Source of the DNA: Azolla caroliniana
Lineage: Eukaryota; Polypodiophyta
NCBI GenBank assembly: GCA_043228905.1
Contig: JBHGNT010000013.1
Coordinates: 3,720,001-3,784,000 of the forward strand
Reading direction: 5' to 3'
DNA: 64,000 nt
The position numbers and the translations under genes were made by a program. Each line of letters starts with the position of its first letter. The first letter of the stretch is position 1. This document shows, piece after piece, positions 22,259 through 33,560 of the stretch. A model generated the notes under the pieces. The model was not told the origin of the DNA and did not search any database. It saw nothing but the letters and a program-made list of their open reading frames with translations.

Positions 22259-23124
22259 CATGACTTCTAGACGAAACCATAAGGAAACACATGAAGAAAT
22301 TATAAGTAAGGAAGAATTTTTAGATGTCCTTAACCATTTAGTTAAAATAGAAAAATGGGTGAAAGAGATTGACGCTAAAATAAAAAAAAAGATAAGGAAG
22401 AGAAAGAAGTTCTATTGCTGAAATAACGAAACTTAAAGTAGACAACACGAACCTTCAGAAACAAGTTAAGGACCTTGAGACATCTAGGGAAGATGGTGAA
22501 ATATCTTCTCTAGAGGATATTAAGGAAGAGAAAAAAAGTTAAGGAAGAGGTTAAAAGCGATATGGAATTAGCAAAAACTGGGTGGGTTAATGTAGTAAAA
22601 TGTAGTATTAAAAAGGAACTAAAGGATGAAAATATTGTAAACTGTAGAAAGTAGCGTGCGGAAGCAGGTATGAAGACAGAACAGAGGAAGGAAACACAGG
22701 TTTAATGGAGAGCTTGGACTTACACGGTATACGCGGGAGAGACAGAGAGAGAAACACAAAAAACTATATTTCACAATAATAATATTTCAGTGAGCACTTT
22801 TATACAAGTCCTAGAAGGACTGGCCGAAGTACTGACAGTACTTCAATGCTCATCAAGAGCCCCTACACTAACTCCCAAATATATTCCTCACGGAATATCT
22901 TTCCTAACGACCTAACCGATCGGTCCCAACCGATCCGGTCCTCGGCTTCTTCAACCGATCCGGCCAATGTTGAGCTTGTCTCTCAACATAAACACTACCC
23001 TTGAGGAGGAAAAAATGCGTCAAACTTGACACCTAAATGTATGAATTACTAGGCTCAAGGAAGGGGCATCTCCTGACAAAGATGCACAAACATTAGGGAA
23101 AATGTTGGGGTACGAAGCCCTACC
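22259..23124 (+). pseudogene. LINE ORF1 remnant with coiled coil
   Basis: Starts MTSRRNHKETHEE and goes out of frame at an A-run near 22380-22390. In a shifted frame a heptad-like segment follows (EITKLKVDNTNLQKQVKDLE), typical of the coiled coil of LINE ORF1 proteins. It continues on both sides of the solo copia LTR. Stops and shifts make it non-functional. Confidence 0.55.
22643..22988 (-). mobile_element. Solo copia LTR with target duplication
   Basis: 346 bp, TG...CA, flanked by perfect TAAAC (22638-22642 and 22989-22993). On minus it starts TGTTGAGAGACAAGCTCAACA, and the CATTGAAGTAC / GTCAGTACTTC / GTATAAAAGTGCTCA blocks match the LTR at 6702-7095. A solo LTR with perfect repeats indicates LTR-LTR recombination after insertion. 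Confidence 0.93.
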
Positions 23125-23581
23125 TGTTACAGGCATGACCATATAATATCCTGTGGTGAGAATTTACCGTAGTATTCTATACACGTGGATAAGTGTGAGG
23201 GTTAAACGAGAGTTTAAAGAAGGGGAGGATTACTTTTAAATCCTCAGGATTGAGACAATCCATTAGGCCAATTGTGAACATGGCTGGGGGCCTTGGGTAT
23301 CGCTATAAATAGAGGCCTAGCTACCCTCATTTCAGCATCTTGTTGACTACGTCAAGACTCTGTCTTGTGGTGGGTCAACTCTTGTAGCGAGCGCGCCAGC
23401 ACTAGGTACGACTCGACGCCAAGGCGGTGGTATGGGATGCCGATCGAGGCTCAAGTCCGTCTTGATCCCTTCACTCGGGGGTGGCCGGGTGGATCGAAAC
23501 CCTTCTTTCTCTCTCTCCTTTCTATCTATTTATCTATTTTCTATCCTTATCTCATGCTTACATTAGTCTATGTCTCTTACA
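23125..23581 (+). mobile_element. Solo gypsy LTR with target duplication
   Basis: 457 bp from TGTTACAGGCATG to CTCTTACA, flanked by perfect CTACC (23120-23124 and 23582-23586). It matches the LTR at 13048-13503 throughout. It contains CGCTATAAATAGAGGCC as TATA region. The LINE reading continues across once LTR and one repeat are removed. Confidence 0.95.
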
Positions 23582-23899
23582 CTACCAATCACTAAAACTT
23601 GGAGGATACGACGTGACACCAGTAGGGAAAGAGCTTTGGTTCTTTAGTTTAAGGACTCAGAATCTAGAATCGCATTTTATAAAAAGAGACCAATTCTTTG
23701 AGGATTGGGTGGGGACCCTATCTACGTCAATGAAGACCTGATCAAGATGCAAATTGAGCATCGTAAAACTTGTATTCTGCAAGTCATACAAGATCGTAAA
23801 GAGGGGCATCGTGCTTTTTATTGAGACGGACGTGTGATAATAAATTATCGCGCCGCCAATTGATGGCATGTGGCCCATGTGTCAGACAATAAACTTAGG

Positions 23900-26800
23900 A
23901 TGACTTTATGGAACTGTAACGGTGTACTTTGGACACACCCTAGCTGTCTAGAGGAGATTTTGAAGGTATCTGACATACTTTTTTTAGTAGAAACACATCA
24001 GAGCCCAAATCGAGGACTGCCATGAGTTGACAGTTTTCGTTGGGAATCTGTCTTTAGACAAACCACACGTCAACATACTACTACAGGGTCTGGAGGGGTT
24101 GCGATACTTTTTCGGAGAGAGATACATAAAAGGATAGAAATACTAAAGAAAGACCCAGAAGCCTGTTTTATGTGGGTGAAAGTCCTCACTAGCAAGGATC
24201 AGGCGATATTTATCGTCGTGTGTTACTTCCTCCCGAAAGGATCCCGATATAATATGGCTAGAGAGGCGAGTATAGTTGATGAAGGAATGCCACATGGACC
24301 TTCTCCATACAAACCTTTATCGGATGACATAATCGGATATTCTTCTCAAGGCGAAGTCTTCCTTGTAGGAGATTTCAATGCGAGAACCCAATCCCGACAA
24401 TGCACAATATTTCAGATGGATAGAAACCTCGAAATGGTGAATGTCGACACTTTAGACTTAGACATAACGCGTACATCAAAGGATCAAGGTAAGGACACCA
24501 CAAGCTTTGGCCATCATCTACTTGAACTTGGAACCTGACACCAGATGATCATATATAATGGCTTAGCCAAGTGGCCAGGCTTAGAAACGCTCACATGTTT
24601 CCCCCATGGAGGAGGGGAAAGCACAGTTGATTACCTAATAGGATGCCTTGAAGCCACCCACATGGTTAACTCCTTCTAGGTGGCCCCATGCCCCATTGGT
24701 GCAGACCATAGCTTCCTATACTTTGAGCTAAACTGCAACACCTCCCATGCCACCAACTCTAGTCAACCAAACCATCACACCGTAATACATTTCATGCATG
24801 AGCTCGCTGACATCTACTCTCGACATGTTCAAGCCCATCTCTCCTCTTTTGATTCTTCCTTGACTTTAGAGAACCTCACTACAAAACTCACACACACCCT
24901 TCACTCAACAACAATTAGTAGCTTCCCATACATGAAACACTCCAATCATAGTAGAATAGGGTCTATGCCACAGAACAAGTGGTATGATGAGGATTGTAGA
25001 GAGTTGTATAGACAACTTAAAGTGTCACGACTTAGGGGTACTATTTCCTCAATACAGACTCGAAAAGAGATGCGCAAGATGACATGTCGTAAAAGACGAG
25101 CTTGGGAAGCATCTCAATATTGGGAACTCTACCATATGCTCATGAGTAGGGATTGCGCCCTTGCAGGGAAGAGACTACGGGAACCGCGACCACAAACACC
25201 CATCGAGGATCCCAATATTTGGCACACATATATTGCTACCATGTCCCGAACCAACCACCCATCCCAATGCCTTCCACACCCCGACCTAACACGGGGACAG
25301 TTTTCACGACCTCTAGGGTCACGAAGGTTATAAAAAAATTACAACATAGGAAATCCATGGACCACACAAGATTGCAAGCCGAGCACATCATATATGCTCA
25401 AGAGTGCCAAGACCCCTTTCTCACTCTAATCTTCAACCGTGCCCTCGCCAAGGCTTTTTCACCACAATGGACCATGAACACAATGGTTTCTATACATAAA
25501 GGAGGGGACCCAATGGACCCAAATACATATAGGACCATTATGATAGGCCATACGCTCGCTAAACTATATGGTGTGGTAATGGAAACAGAGCTTAGCGATT
25601 ATATGGAATCATTAAGTCTTCGAGCACCTGAGCAGGCTGGCTTTAGATGAACCTTCTCCACTATTGACCATACCTTCACACTTAGGTGCTTAATTGACCA
25701 GAAGAAGGTTCGTAAGAAGAAACTATATTGTTGCTTTGTGGACTTCCGCAAAGCCTTTGACACAGTTCCTAGGGAGAAGTTGTTTGATAGAATTAAGAGC
25801 TTGGAGATACCAAATGACATGATCTGGGCCATTTATGCCCTATATGAGCAAGTCTCTAGGTGCGTAAAATGGCCAAGTGGCCTATCCGACTGTTTCACTA
25901 GCACCATTGGTGTAAAATAGGGTTGCCCCCTATCACCGACTCTTTTTGGGATCTAGATTGATGAGATAGCTGATTTTATTGCTCGTAAGGGAGGCAAGGG
26001 AGTAGCTATTGGGGATACACAAGTTAGTCTCTTACTCTACGCAGACAACATTGTCTTGCTCTCAGAGTCGGAACACGACCTACAAAAGCATCTTAATGCC
26101 CTAGATGACTTTTGTACACAACGAGGACTAGTAGTGAATTTAGCGAAAACTAAAGTCCTTATCTTTCATACATCGTCCTGAGTTAGGAGTAAATGTCACC
26201 TAATCCTCTCTCATAAACTAGTTGAGGTAGTTGGATCATATGTATACTTGGGAGTCACTTTTAGTGCTCGCTCAAGTAAATTCTCGATGACGCAGGCAAC
26301 CAAAGAAAGGCTAACGAGAGGGTATGCATTCCTCTCACTCTTAGAGAGACAATGCCACCAGGCATACTTTCAAGAGTGACGGCCTAAGGGATGGATCTTC
26401 AACTCATTAGTGATCCCTTCCCTCCTGTATGCATCAGTAGTATGGGCTCCAGGTCTACCATCTTTCATTTGGACGCAATTAGAGAGACCTTTGGTGGCGA
26501 TGTTATCACGTCAACTCCGAAGCAAATCGACAGTACCACATGACATTATTAGAGTAGAGTTCAGTCTGCCCCCGATGTTAGTAGAAGCACTGTTTCAAGT
26601 GGTAGTTTTTATTCATCGGATACATAGCGAACCACAAGATAGGATATCCCCTCGAGCCTTTGAGGCATCTCGATCCCTACATGCGTCTGGAGACACTAGC
26701 TCTTGGTATAGCACTGTGGTGAGTTGGTTACTTGCAAATGGCATAGACATTAATAACCTACCCCCCCTTAAGTACAACCATGGGACTGACCAAACCCTAA

Positions 26801-27312
26801 TATCTAATGAAGAATGTAATAAAGTGATACGCCAAGAAATATGGCAAATTTACACTCGATATAAATGGATCACCCCACGAGAGCCACTCCCATCTAAAAT
26901 GTTGTACTATAAGGAACACTTCTTGCACTTCTCTAAGTTAGGTTTTATTACACGACCAAGATATCTAGATACATTCTTATCAAATGCACTAAGGGTTGTC
27001 ATTGGAAAACTTAGGATATCATCTCATCAACTTGAGATTGAGAATGGTCGGGCTAATAGAGTCCCTAGGGAGGAAAGGCAATGTAGGTTGTGCCACATAG
27101 AGATAGAGGATGAGTATCACTTCACATGCAAGTGCCCAACTTATGCCAAGATACGAGTGGAATACCAAGACATATTAGGACCCACTCCCACCCTTTCCAA
27201 ACTATTAGATACCCTGTATGTAAAGAGACTAGGTAGGTATATCTTAGAGCTAAAACAACATACAGAGTATAAATTACAAAGTGTTAACCATAACCCTTTT
27301 ACTATTCATTAA
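23900..27312 (+). pseudogene. LINE ORF2: endonuclease and reverse transcriptase
   Basis: Starts MTLWNCNGVLW, the usual start of an AP-type endonuclease, with FLVETHQS, GGVAILFRR and FLVGDFNAR motifs at 23900-24390. RT follows (25290-26170): QAGFR, VDFRKAFDTVPREKL, GCPLSPTLF, and catalytic YADNIVLL where YADD is usual, so the second Asp is changed. The C-terminal region (26410-27312, 300 residues open) has CRLCHIEIEDEYHFTCKCP, a CCHC-like motif. Stops occur at about nine points (for example near 24026, 24536, 25650, 25918, 26178 and 26380). Confidence 0.9.
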
Positions 27313-27351
27313 CTTGTAACTAGTGTAATTTTTTAGGAACAAGAGGAGACA

Positions 27352-27606
27352 ATGAATGTGGATACACTTACACCGCTCGGCCTCTCTCTTGAGGAAACCG
27401 AAATGCAAAGAACAACCAAACGCCCTCGGATGTTGGGCTTCAAAACAAGTCGACACGGAGTAGAAAGGATTAAGAAGATAAGGGAACGTGAGCTACGTCA
27501 ACTAGAAGCTATGGTTGGGGTACCTTTTACATTGGGGCCACAAGCCACATCCACATCGAAACCCTTTGACCTCCCGCTTCTCTTTGAGAGACTTGGATGG
27601 AAATGA
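27352..27606 (+). CDS. Small frame after LINE ORF2 (84 aa), unknown
   Basis: Starts 40 bp after the ORF2 stop: MNVDTLTPLGLSLEETEM, then a basic segment (FKTSRHGVERIKKIRERELR) and TGA/TAA-rich DNA. I recognise no domain. Unlike ORF2 it has no stop. It may be an extra LINE-encoded peptide, an ORF2 tail shifted out of frame, or chance. Confidence 0.3.
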   Translation: MNVDTLTPLGLSLEETEMQRTTKRPRMLGFKTSRHGVERIKKIRERELRQLEAMVGVPFTLGPQATSTSKPFDLPLLFERLGWK

Positions 27607-27798
27607 AAGTAGGCCTAGTATAACATCATTTTCATTGTATACCATGTTTGCTATTTTATTTTACTAGAACTATTTAGCTTAAAACTCTATTTTTATTTTT
27701 ATTTTTTACTTTCGATGAATGGGTAAATATCCCATTTGTTGTTGTAAACCATTTGTCTCATGGGCCAATTTTGGCCTTAGAAGACGTTAATATATCTT

Positions 27799-27802
<4 letters not shown>

Positions 27803-27860
<58 letters not shown>
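27803..27860 (+). repeat. (CT)n microsatellite
   Basis: Almost pure CT dinucleotides for about 55 bp. Confidence 0.97.
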
Positions 27861-27863
<3 letters not shown>

Positions 27864-28008
27864 ATTGAAATTGTGCCCCATCCTTGTCCTCAGGTACCAT
27901 TCGATGGTGGTTGGGACATCAGTTTTGATCGTAAGTCAGAATTAGAATCGTAAGCTGGAATTCCGAGCTGTGAATTCCGATCTGAGGTATCATACTCTCA
28001 AAAAAGTA

Positions 28009-28071
28009 CATTCTGAAACTGGAGGATCATAAGAGTAGAGCATCAAGGGGATATCCTCCAGTTTCAGAATG
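28009..28071. repeat. Perfect 19-bp inverted repeat with 25-nt loop
   Basis: CATTCTGAAACTGGAGGAT (28009-28027) and its exact reverse complement (28053-28071). Transcribed, it would form a stable hairpin. It is not part of a recognised element; see findings. Confidence 0.9.
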
Positions 28072-28968
28072 ACATCTCGACAAACGATTACCATGTCGCC
28101 TTTTGTCATCATCGATCTCACACGCTCTCTCTCTCTTGAATTTGGCAACGTTATTGCCTTACATGTAACATCCCTCTCCCTCTCCCTCCCAAGGTCTTAC
28201 TAACTTAGCAAAGCTCTTAACTCCAATATTCATTATATGTCTTTCTTACTACACCCTCGATCTATCATTCCATGTTATTGCAACATCAACCTAGGTGTTT
28301 AAGCAAACACGTAAGATCGCGACATTTCATACTTCTTCATTGGCTCCCACTATAGAGCCCCCAATCTATGCAACATCCTTTTCAATAATCCTACTTTAAC
28401 TTATTTCCTCCTATGCACTTCCCACATCAAGAGAGCGATATAGAAAGCCAAGTAATATCTCCTCAACAAATCAAATGGCAAGAAAGTATGTGGTGGACAA
28501 ACTCATAAACCACAATTATAGAATGTGGAGAAGGAAAATGGAGTTATAGATGTTAAAGGAATTGTAAAGAATATGTTAGGATTGTAACCGACCACAAGCG
28601 GTTTCATGTATACTTATTCGGGTGCAAAGAGTAGAATAAGATAATGCTTAGACAAAGAATGAAGAACAAGAACGAAAAGATACAGAGACATAGATATTTA
28701 ATGTGGAAAGCCCGTAAGGGAAAAACCACGTGGAGTTCACAAACTCCAAAAAATAGACCACCATGTACAGAGAAAATACAAGGACATTCGCAAGCACCAA
28801 CCTCAAGCTCGTCTTTCTCTAACAAATGGCAGCTAAGTGACAACTCTCACTCTCCCTCTCACACTCTAGTTATTTACAACTATGGCTCACTAAGGGCATA
28901 TCTAGACTATTTACAAATATAGTCCCCCGATTCGGCTAATGATTGAGTCAATTTTCGGTTTTTGGTTT
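28072..28968. other. Unassigned, partly LTR-like
   Basis: No gene seen. The part at 28570-28930 (TGTAACCGACCACAAGCGG, later GTGGAAAGCCCGTAAGGG and AAACCACGTGG) has the flavour of a retrotransposon LTR on the minus strand, but I found no partner copy here. Confidence 0.3.
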
Positions 28969-29487
28969 TTGATGAAGAAAAGTAAAAGAAGAAAAAAGCA
29001 AACCACCAAAACACAATCTGAAACGAACGCTCATAACTCATTCGTTTGGAAGCCAAATATAATGTGCAAATATGGGTTGGAAAGCTTGTGAAGAGAGCTA
29101 TGTATAGCTTTTTAAATCGCTAAACTTATAGCTTCGACGAGGGAGATATGACGATTTCAAGATTGCTGTGTCATAGATAAGAATCGGACTCAATGAAAAA
29201 CTCTAAAAAAAGCATAAAAAAGAACGCAAGGGAAACTTATCTAGTGGAAGAGAACTTTATATAAAGAAAGAAGAGTAAGGTGGTAGGAGAGTCTCTTTCT
29301 TGTGATGTTTTCTTGCCTATTCACATAGTGTTGGTTGAGTTGTTATCAATTTATCCTTGTAGACTTGGATTTATGTATCTTCTTTCTCTCTTCCTTCCAT
29401 CATAATTATTCATTAGCAATAGATCTTTGTGGTTTTGGGTCTGTTTATCTTCCTTATCTCTCCTTTCTATCATCTCTATCTCCATCA
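28969..29487 (+). repeat. 5' LTR of the short gypsy element
   Basis: Ends CTCTATCTCCATCA. It contains TTTATATAAAG as possible TATA region. Shares almost every base with 31626-32150. Confidence 0.85.
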
Positions 29488-30400
29488 TTTTTGGCATTCT
29501 AGGGAGGGCCGATCCTTTCCATATAATGGGAGGAATGGTTGTCCACTAATTGATGGTTGGATCTACCGATTCATCATCAAACTGATGGCAAGATATGGAA
29601 TTCGCGATGCAACAGATCTACGAAGAGAACTTTTCCAATTGCGTATGGTTTCATCAATATGCTACCTCGAGTATGAGAAGACGTTTTTGGATATATGGTC
29701 CACTTGGATTGGACTTGTTGGAGGCGTTGAAGATGTATACTTCAAGATGCAAAGATTCAAAGCAGGGCTAGATCCATATTTTCAATATGAAGTGCATATG
29801 AAGTACCCAAGGTCTTTCCATGATTTGCTTCGAGTATGTCAAAGTTATGATCAACAATTGAAGAAGTTGTTATTCGGTGAAGCATATGGAGTATCGGCGC
29901 CATATACCATAAATTCAAGCTATAATAATTGTGGATCGGTCATAAGCCAACAACCAGCATACTTGAAATGTCCGATTCAACAGGTTCCCTCATATCATTA
30001 TTCTAATTTTTGGAGTTATAATGATGTTTATGAAGGTGATTCCAGAGACAAAGAAGAAGAGGTGATGAATGTGGAGTTCCCCCACATAGTTCATGAGGAC
30101 AACCATGACATAAAGAATGATGATGTGAAAGACGAATCCAAGGAGATTGTTATGAGAAGCGATGCTATGGATGGTGATGCCAATGTACATCATGTTGAGG
30201 ACATTATTGATACAACAAGCGATATGGTGGTTGATGATGAATATGTGTAAGATGAAATGGAAGATATGACAAAAAAAGTTGTTGATGGTGAAGTACCCAC
30301 AACGGAGTTGCAAGATGAAGAAGGTAACCTCGAAGTGATAGCTGGAGATTGGCTTTTGGAGATCAATGCATGTAAGGAAGCATTGGTAAGTGCCAAGTTG
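29429..30400 (+). pseudogene. gag-like frame of the short gypsy element
   Basis: Frame open from within the LTR to TAA 30248-30250, continuing out of register after that. A gag-like segment (MARYGIRDATDLRRELFQL, YLEYEKTFLDIW, MQRFKAGLDPYFQYEV) sits at about residues 50-140, followed by an acidic Asp/Glu/Val-rich tail. No zinc knuckle is visible. Confidence 0.55.
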
Positions 30401-30406
30401 TAGTGT

Positions 30407-31252
30407 ATGAAGGTGTTCGTGCAAGATTTGTGTTTTGGATTTGCATTGAGTAGCAACAAAGTTATGTGGGCATCAACTCTTCAACAACAATTTGATCAAG
30501 AACCAAGAGAATTACTTGTAATGCATTATTGGAGTATCATGAAATTATCACCATCAAAGGATCCACCACAACTAATCAAATGTATAAAGGAGAAGGAATC
30601 ATCCATCGACAATGGCAAGCAAGAAGAGGAAAGCATAACAATTGATGAATCTTCATGGGATAGGGAAAACAAATCACTCCACATGGTGTCTAACGAGGAA
30701 GAAGAAGTCATTGAGGAGAAAAGTATTATGACTTTCGGGGAAAAAGAAAAGATGATTTCCAAAAATATTCAAGGAGAGCATCAAAGGTTTATTTCTCTTA
30801 TTTCTAAGTTTCCAAAGTTATTCATAATTGACTATTCACAAATAAGAGGAGAAGACATCAAGCACCACATCAAGTTGGAAGATTTGAAGTTTGTCTCACC
30901 TATTGTTGTGGTTCCAAAGAAGAATGACATCAACTTCAAACCCTTGATTGATTCAACCAAACAAGATCAATTTTCACATCCTTTCTAAGATGAGATTGTA
31001 GATGAAATAGTCATTTATAGAAAACAAGGTAGTGTGGAGAATGTGGTATGCCAAGAAGGAATTTATATGGATGAATCAAAGATCAAAGTAATTCAAAAGG
31101 TGACAACTCCGACAAGTCTCAAAGCTTTGAAGGTGTTTGTGCAAAAGGTTCGCTCGCTCAAAAGGTTTATTCATATGTTGACATGTTTACTTATCTCAAG
31201 AGCTATGTATCGCATGACCCTACTCGTGTTTGGAGAGTTGACAAAGACATAG
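30407..31252 (+). pseudogene. RT fragments of the short gypsy element
   Basis: The end of 30407-30988 reads KFVSPIVVVPKKNDINFKPL, matching the gypsy RT start (SPIVVVPKKNG). The 31034-31252 piece reads KVTTPTSLKALKVFVQKVRS, matching the later RT segment. The catalytic palm between them is absent. Confidence 0.6.
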
Positions 31253-31625
31253 TAATTGTGGTAACCTCTTTCTTTGTGTTGACAAGGAGAAAGATGGTGA
31301 TGGCAATTGTCAATGTGTGTGTGGGTGTGTGTCTAGGAGTGTGAGGTTTTTCTTACCGATTAGCGGGGGTTTTACTCACATAATTTTATTTATTTATTCT
31401 CTCCTTCTTTGTCTATAGCCATGTATAAGGTGAAGGAGAATTTTTGGTTTTATTAGTAGCTTAGGGTTCACCATAAATGGTTCACCAAGAAGCAAGGGGG
31501 AGGGTTACATGTGAAAGTGATTTTAGAATTCAAGGTATTAGACACTACAAAAATATAAGGTATGGAGCATTCACATCTGGAGGGCAAGATCACGAACCAA
31601 GGTCTCAAGGATAAGTCAAACTAAA

Positions 31626-32150
31626 AGCAAGAAAGATGGAGAAAAGTAAAAGAAGAAAAAAGCAAGCCACCAAAACACAGTCTGAAACGAACGCTCATAA
31701 CTCATTCGTTTGGAAGCCCAATATAATGTGTAAATATGGGTTGGAAAACTTGTGAAGAGAGCTATCCATAGCTTTTTAAATCTCTAAACTTAGAGCTTCG
31801 ACGAGGGAGATATGATGATTTCAAGATTGTTGTGTCATAGATAAGAATAGGACTCAATGAAAAACTCTAAAAAAAGCATAAAAAAGAATGCAAGGGAAAC
31901 TTATCTAGTGGAAGACAACTTTATATAAAGCAAGAAGAGTAAGGTGGTAGGAGAGTCTCTTTCTTGTGATGTTTTCTTGCCTATTCACGTAGTGTTGGTT
32001 GAGTTGTTATCAATTTATCCTTGTAGACTTGGATTTATGTATCTTCTTTCTCTCTTCCTTCCATCATAATTATTCATTAGCAATAGATCTTTGTGGTTTT
32101 GGGTCTGTTTATCTTCCTTATCTCTCCTTTCTATCATCTCTACCTCATCA
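31626..32150 (+). repeat. 3' LTR of the short gypsy element
   Basis: Second copy of the 28969-29487 LTR, ending CTACCTCATCA. Confidence 0.85.
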
Positions 32151-32607
32151 ACTATTATCAGTTTAGGGTTGGAGATGACGATGATAGTGGGGTGAGTGTG
32201 ATGTTGATAAGCATTGTGGGGTAATAGGATGTTGTGATGTAAATTGAGAAGCATTGCAGGGTCGGGGGTGGTTCCTAGAATGGCTCCAGCCCGATCCCAA
32301 GGGGGTTCAACGTGAGAGAGGGAGGGAGAGAGAGAAAAGATGTCAAAGGAGAGAGAGAGAAATATTCATTGTGTTTCATTCATTCTCCATAAGGGGGTTA
32401 AATAGTTACAAGAGGGGTAGATACATAGGGGTGCAAGCCCCCTTGGCCATTCACAGTAGTTACTCACACCGTTATTGATAGTAGGTCACTAATAATGTTA
32501 GTGATGGTAGGTCACTAATATTGTCAGTCATGAAGGGTATGTTCAGGAATGTTAAAAACGGGGCTAATGTGATTGGATAGAAGGAATGATAGGTGCATGC
32601 GCTATCA
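32151..32607. other. Unassigned spacer with short repeats
   Basis: GA-rich patch at 32310-32360 and two close copies of GTGATGGTAGGTCACTAATA-like sequence near 32480-32520. It may include the 5' part of the LTR that I start at 32608. No gene seen. Confidence 0.35.
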
Positions 32608-32956
32608 TGATTTGGGAAACCAATGAATGGAGACCCTTTTAGAAAGGCATCTCTATTCAAGGGGCCTAGGAAAAGGTGTAAATATGAGGCTTCGCTACCC
32701 TCATAAGGACATTACATCGGAAGGCTGATGTCTTCGACATCGGTGCTGCGGGTTAGGCTTTCGACTCGACGATCATGTTTATCTCTTCCAAGGTATTAGT
32801 CATCCTAATATCCGGCAGTATGGGACGTCAGTGGTAGGTTGGCAATGTCTACATGATAGCTCGGGCGTGGTCAGGTGGAAAGGGGTTCTTCTATCCAATC
32901 TATTTTCTTTCTTTTACTTTACCTTGGTCTATTGATTAGTAATAGACTATTAATAG
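32608..32956 (+). repeat. 5' LTR of gypsy element B
   Basis: Shares TGATTTGGG to GACTCGACGATC (about 170 bp) with 45334-45505, including GGTGTAAATATGAGG as TATA region. It ends just before the primer site at 32957. The exact start is uncertain. Confidence 0.7.
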
Positions 32957-33189
32957 TGGTATCATAGCATTACTAACATTTTTTTTTTGTTGTTTTGATG
33001 TTTTTTGCATGGGAGCGATGGGGATCTAACCATGCTCGTCATGCTCTTCAGAGGATCAAAACAACATTCTTAACCCGGTATTCTTTTTTCTCAATCTCTC
33101 TTTGATTTTCTATGATGCTTTCTTCTTGGTCATATGGAAGTGGTATGATGTTTTCTTTTCTTTTCTTTCTTCTGTCTACCATGATACGA

Positions 33190-33560
33190 TGTTAATCTAC
33201 TTATGCATCGGGTTGAGCGTGTTTGTACGCGCTCAACTCATGGCCCTTTTGCATATTACGATGTATCCCCCACGCTCCCCTCTCTTGAGCCATCTCTTAC
33301 GATAATAATTATTCTTGAGCATCGGGTCGAGCGTGTTTGCCCTAATCTCACATGCTCACCTCATGGCCCTTTTGCATATGATGTTGAGTATGCCACTCTT
33401 CCCTTTATTGAGCCATCACCTGGCTGATTCTATGGGATGTTGTGGTCTTGACGAGGTGTATGTCGCCTACCTATGCCACTCTATTCTCTATTGAGCCATT
33501 ACTTGGCCGATTCTAGGGAGATGTGGTGGTCTTGAGGAGGTGCATGTCGACTACCTTAGG
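33190..33560 (+). repeat. Leader repeats of gypsy element B
   Basis: Two copies of GCATCGGGT(T/C)GAGCGTGTTTG with CTCATGGCCCTTTTGCATAT (33204 and 33318 on), then two of TTGAGCCAT(C/T)ACnTGGC(T/C)GATTCTA with GGTCTTGA(C/G)GAGGTG (33405 and 33490 on). Tandem amplification in the leader between primer site and gag. Confidence 0.75.

Larger units (their letters stand above)
22259..27660 (+). mobile_element. LINE (non-LTR retrotransposon) with two solo-LTR insertions
   Basis: ORF1 remnant from 22259, ORF2 from 23900 to 27312, and a short downstream frame 27352-27606. It is split by solo LTRs at 22643-22988 and 23125-23581. Endonuclease, RT and a C-terminal Cys/His motif are present. The RT hallmarks (AFDTVPREKLFDRI, GCPLSPTLFGI, YADNIVLLSES) look more like the Jockey/I/CR1 group than plant L1. 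The 3' boundary is uncertain because no poly(A) is visible; a CT microsatellite starts at about 27803. Confidence 0.85.
28969..32150 (+). mobile_element. Internally deleted gypsy element with two LTRs
   Basis: Direct LTRs of about 520 bp at 28969-29487 and 31626-32150, about 96% identical by eye, flank 2.1 kb. The interior encodes a gag-like protein and scraps of RT; integrase and most of RT are missing. The 5' end of the LTR is not sharply defined (TGATGAAGAAAAG against AGATGGAGAAAAG) and no target duplication could be fixed. Probably non-autonomous. Confidence 0.8.
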
